A stretch of 12,737 bases of DNA from Nitrososphaeraceae archaeon (GTDB taxonomy: Archaea > Thermoproteota > Nitrososphaeria > Nitrososphaerales > Nitrososphaeraceae), in the NCBI GenBank assembly GCA_021155845.1, contig JAJNBK010000002.1:1-12737 (forward strand), read 5' to 3'. Position 1 is the first letter of the stretch; each line of letters begins with the position of its first letter. The notes beneath the pieces are model-generated. The model was given only the letters and a program-made list of their open reading frames with translations, was not told the origin of the DNA and did not search any database. Position numbers and translations under genes: made by a program. Positions 10,763 to 12,737 of this stretch are shown here, piece after piece.

Positions 10763-12337
10763 ATGGCACAATCAACATCATCAGTCCACAAAATAGACGA
10801 AATAGATGAACTATTCGCTTCAAACAACAAGTATAAACAGCTCTACAAGTTCATGGAAAAGAGGTATCTTGTCAATAAAGATATCTTGGACAATCCATTC
10901 AAGATTTTCTATGGAATACCCTTCTACCGATTCGATCTAACAAGAGAAGAACACCTTAAAGAGTATGATAAGTCAAATGGAAGATGTTGTTTTAATCATT
11001 TTATAGGAATGCCTGAAAAACATGGTAAGGTATTTCCATTTTTTGAATATGAGAAAGTATTATGGGAAGATTTTGAGAAAAGTCTGAGAGGAGAATCTAA
11101 TCAAAGACTGTTTGCGGTGCTTAAAGCCACAGGGATCGGTATGACGGAGTATATTATCAGGGTAATGGCATGGATGGCCGTGTCCTCATCACGGTATGTC
11201 GGTGCCAGATTCGCTATTATCGCTGGTATCCGTATGAACATAGCTGAAATGATCATAGATAGATTCGTAAACCTATTCCATCGATTTCCTTTCTTGGGTA
11301 TCAAGGCTGCAAAAGCAAGAACTATGGTAAACCATGTGACTGTAGAAGCTTATCCGGCTGTAAACTTGGATGCAATGCGTTCTTTTCATAATTTGGCCTT
11401 TGTTTTTGTCGATGAGGCTGATTTTTTCAGAAAATCACTCCAAAAGTCGATTAGAACCGTCATAGAACGTTATATTGCCAAAACTAACCCTTTCGTTTAC
11501 CTTGTAAGCACCCCAGATAAACCATATGGATTGTTTTATGAACTTTTTAGGGAACAGACAGAGGATCAGTGTATCTACAAGCGTTATGAATTCGATTATA
11601 CATGGGGTGAGGGAACAATCTTCACCAGAAAAGAGATCATAGATCAGATGGGTTCAAATTCCTTCCAGCAGGAGTACAATCTTCAGTTTGGAGGCACAGT
11701 AGGTAATCTTTTCTCAGAAAAAGCCATCATGAGGAATGTTTTAACACATCAGGAAGCAGAATCAATCCAGTTCGCACCGTACTACACCTATTCAGCAATA
11801 GACTATGAAGACAACAACGGTCCTAACTACATTGCAAGATCTCTGGGTGTTGATCCTGGTTTTGGACGAAATCCTAAAGCCGGGTACGCCGAAGAATTGA
11901 TACAACCTGACTTTAATGAACTTGTAGATATCATATCGGTAATGATATCCAAAACAGGCACTACCAAGGTTTTCACAGATAGTTCCAATCCTTCTCTAAT
12001 TAGATCATTAAAGAGAGCTATAGGTGAGAAAGAAAAATATGGTGATATAGAGAAAAAAGAACTAGAAAGAAAGATTTACAGGGGTGATATGGTAATCTGT
12101 CCTGTACCTTTTAACACCAAAGCAAGAGAAATGATGTATTCTTTAAAAGAACTGGTAGATAATGGGTTGTTGGTCATTCATGAAAGACAGAGAAATGTAA
12201 TAGACTGTATGAAGTCTGCTGTGGTAGTCAACGAAAAATTAAATAAAGAAATGACTTCACATGATGACCTGTTTGATGCATTGAGATTGTCAATAAATAA
12301 TTATCCAATAGGTGTGAAAAAAACCATATTGGTTTAA
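10763..12337 (+). CDS. terL: Terminase large subunit (packaging ATPase-nuclease)
   Basis: 524 residues with the full large-terminase plan. The Walker A variant is LKATGIGMTEY (120-130), with lysine at the start of the loop as in many phage terminases. Walker B with the catalytic acid is AFVFVDEADFF (212-222), and the coupling motif is YLVSTPDKPYG (246-256). The C-terminal RNase H-like nuclease shows acids at VDP (D364), FTDSSNP (D406) and HDDLFDALRL (D501/D502 and D505). It pumps DNA into the procapsid through the portal and cuts the concatemer. A strong GGAGG lies 11 bases before the ATG. It appears complete, with no frameshift. Four GCACCG words fall in or near it. This is the best evidence that the window is a tailed virus. 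Confidence 0.92.
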   Translation: MAQSTSSVHKIDEIDELFASNNKYKQLYKFMEKRYLVNKDILDNPFKIFYGIPFYRFDLTREEHLKEYDKSNGRCCFNHFIGMPEKHGKVFPFFEYEKVLWEDFEKSLRGESNQRLFAVLKATGIGMTEYIIRVMAWMAVSSSRYVGARFAIIAGIRMNIAEMIIDRFVNLFHRFPFLGIKAAKARTMVNHVTVEAYPAVNLDAMRSFHNLAFVFVDEADFFRKSLQKSIRTVIERYIAKTNPFVYLVSTPDKPYGLFYELFREQTEDQCIYKRYEFDYTWGEGTIFTRKEIIDQMGSNSFQQEYNLQFGGTVGNLFSEKAIMRNVLTHQEAESIQFAPYYTYSAIDYEDNNGPNYIARSLGVDPGFGRNPKAGYAEELIQPDFNELVDIISVMISKTGTTKVFTDSSNPSLIRSLKRAIGEKEKYGDIEKKELERKIYRGDMVICPVPFNTKAREMMYSLKELVDNGLLVIHERQRNVIDCMKSAVVVNEKLNKEMTSHDDLFDALRLSINNYPIGVKKTILV

Positions 12338-12340
12338 TTA

Positions 12341-12737
12341 TTATATATAGATCTTAAACCCAGGGTCCTTGTCAACGTTGACAATCGTTTTCGCCCCATC
12401 GTCCGTCGCAAGGCAACTACTCGGTCCATCACTTTTATCGGTGTTACTAATCTTGATACGTACATAGTTAGCTGGATCTCCACCATCTGGATATTCAACA
12501 TAGATAACATCTTTAGCCTCTATGGTACGGTTTGGAGTGGCTATTGTAAAACTATGAGCGGAATCGGTATTTGTCAATGCAGCAGAATCAACTGTATTAC
12601 TAAATTGTTCTACTATCAGTCCATTAATGTCTCTTATTCTACAATATATGAGTCCTGAGACGGTGCCTACACCGAACTTCTTCATGGTCACATCAACCCT
12701 TCTAATTCTTTTACCTATGAGCACCGAAGTAGCTAAA
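12341..12737 (-). CDS. Partial gene: beta-sandwich fibre/adhesin-like domain (5' end outside window)
   Basis: The reading frame stays open to the window edge (LATS precedes VLIGKRIRR), so the start is missing and the GTG at 12724 is probably internal. The pattern VLIGKRIRRVDVTMKKFG, then a strand-rich segment with YCRIRDINGLIVEQFS, and AKDVIYVEYPDGGDPANYVR matches a beta-sandwich domain common in repeat-containing surface and tail-fibre proteins of archaeal viruses (LIGK...LKK.G..G.....R..NG / GD.I.VEY.GG....Y...). It probably binds the host surface or sugars. It is convergent with the terminase, three bases apart. Family from memory, so moderate confidence. Confidence 0.6.
   Translation of the reverse strand, partial: LATSVLIGKRIRRVDVTMKKFGVGTVSGLIYCRIRDINGLIVEQFSNTVDSAALTNTDSAHSFTIATPNRTIEAKDVIYVEYPDGGDPANYVRIKISNTDKSDGPSSCLATDDGAKTIVNVDKDPGFKIYI

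Larger units (their letters stand above)
1581..12726. repeat. Dispersed hexamer family GCACCG / CGGTGC (28 copies)
   Basis: Exact copies, as plus-strand start positions. CGGTGC: 1581, 1846, 2268, 2430, 2653, 3401, 3888, 4213, 4595, 6068, 6237, 6947, 8410, 9402, 10176, 11115, 11200, 12661. GCACCG: 3837, 5679, 7374, 7773, 8773, 9028, 10498, 10688, 11774, 12721. Mean spacing is about 410 bases. The preceding base is A in most copies and the following base usually A or T, so the core may be AGCACCGW. It is read in all three codon frames (GA, SV, HR, AP and other residues) and occurs between genes, so selection acts on the DNA. Near-copies are at 2710, 3668 and 5990. Function unknown. Confidence 0.8.

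Noticed and set aside
11101..11304. 67-codon frame on the minus strand
   Set aside because: Antisense to the terminase ATPase domain.
1581..12726. GCACCG copies as a CRISPR or tandem-repeat array
   Set aside because: Spacing is irregular (about 50 to over 1000 bases), the unit is only six bases, copies lie inside conserved genes and on both strands.

Overview
The window looks like part of the genome of a tailed DNA virus (or provirus) of an archaeon, most likely an ammonia-oxidising Nitrososphaerota (Thaumarchaeota) host. The viral call rests on a large terminase subunit with intact ATPase and nuclease motifs (10763-12337), a candidate small terminase just upstream, and a partial fibre-like beta-sandwich gene facing it. 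The archaeal call rests on AT-rich DNA, TATA boxes of the TATATATT type about 25-35 bases before starts, short or absent leaders, a TFB/TFIIB-like cyclin-fold protein, and small zinc ribbons ending in CxCCG(N)RLR, a style I associate with thaumarchaea. The host assignment is inference.

Layout. Positions 1-586 hold no credible gene. They carry three copies of the 9-mer TATATATTT in the same orientation, each followed by inverted repeats, which suggests small non-coding RNAs or a replication/control region. From 4548 down to 587 a leftward operon of 13 tightly overlapping genes encodes a 29-residue membrane peptide, orotate phosphoribosyltransferase (pyrE), at least seven cysteine-rich zinc-binding proteins, a disordered Q/P/N-rich protein and the TFB-like protein. 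It looks like a module for transcription control and host interaction. A solitary beta-class DNA methyltransferase (4581-5279) is read rightward from a divergent promoter.

A second leftward micro-operon (6025 to 5263) has five genes of 45-67 codons, three or four of them zinc-finger-like. Four of the five start with TTG and overlap the preceding stop. A divergent rightward operon (6134-7043) has five small genes, one of them a membrane/coiled-coil peptide. A leftward dTMP-kinase-like gene (7012-7611) follows, then a rightward operon with two single-pass membrane or secreted proteins and a winged-helix protein (7703-8581). Three leftward genes come next: a basic coiled-coil protein, an unknown protein and a winged-helix regulator (8550-9771). 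The packaging operon (9848-12337) is transcribed divergently from the winged-helix regulator.

The most striking feature is a short DNA word, GCACCG (reverse complement CGGTGC). By my count it occurs 28 times between 1581 and 12726, on both strands, in all codon frames and also between genes. One or two would be expected at this base composition. In the left operon it grows to GTGAGCACCG and sits at gene junctions, overlapping stop codons and adjoining starts. I cannot assign it a known function. Candidates are a methylation or protection site, a packaging or segregation signal, a binding site for an architectural protein, or a translational-coupling element. Together, pyrE and the dTMP kinase point to viral support of pyrimidine nucleotide supply.
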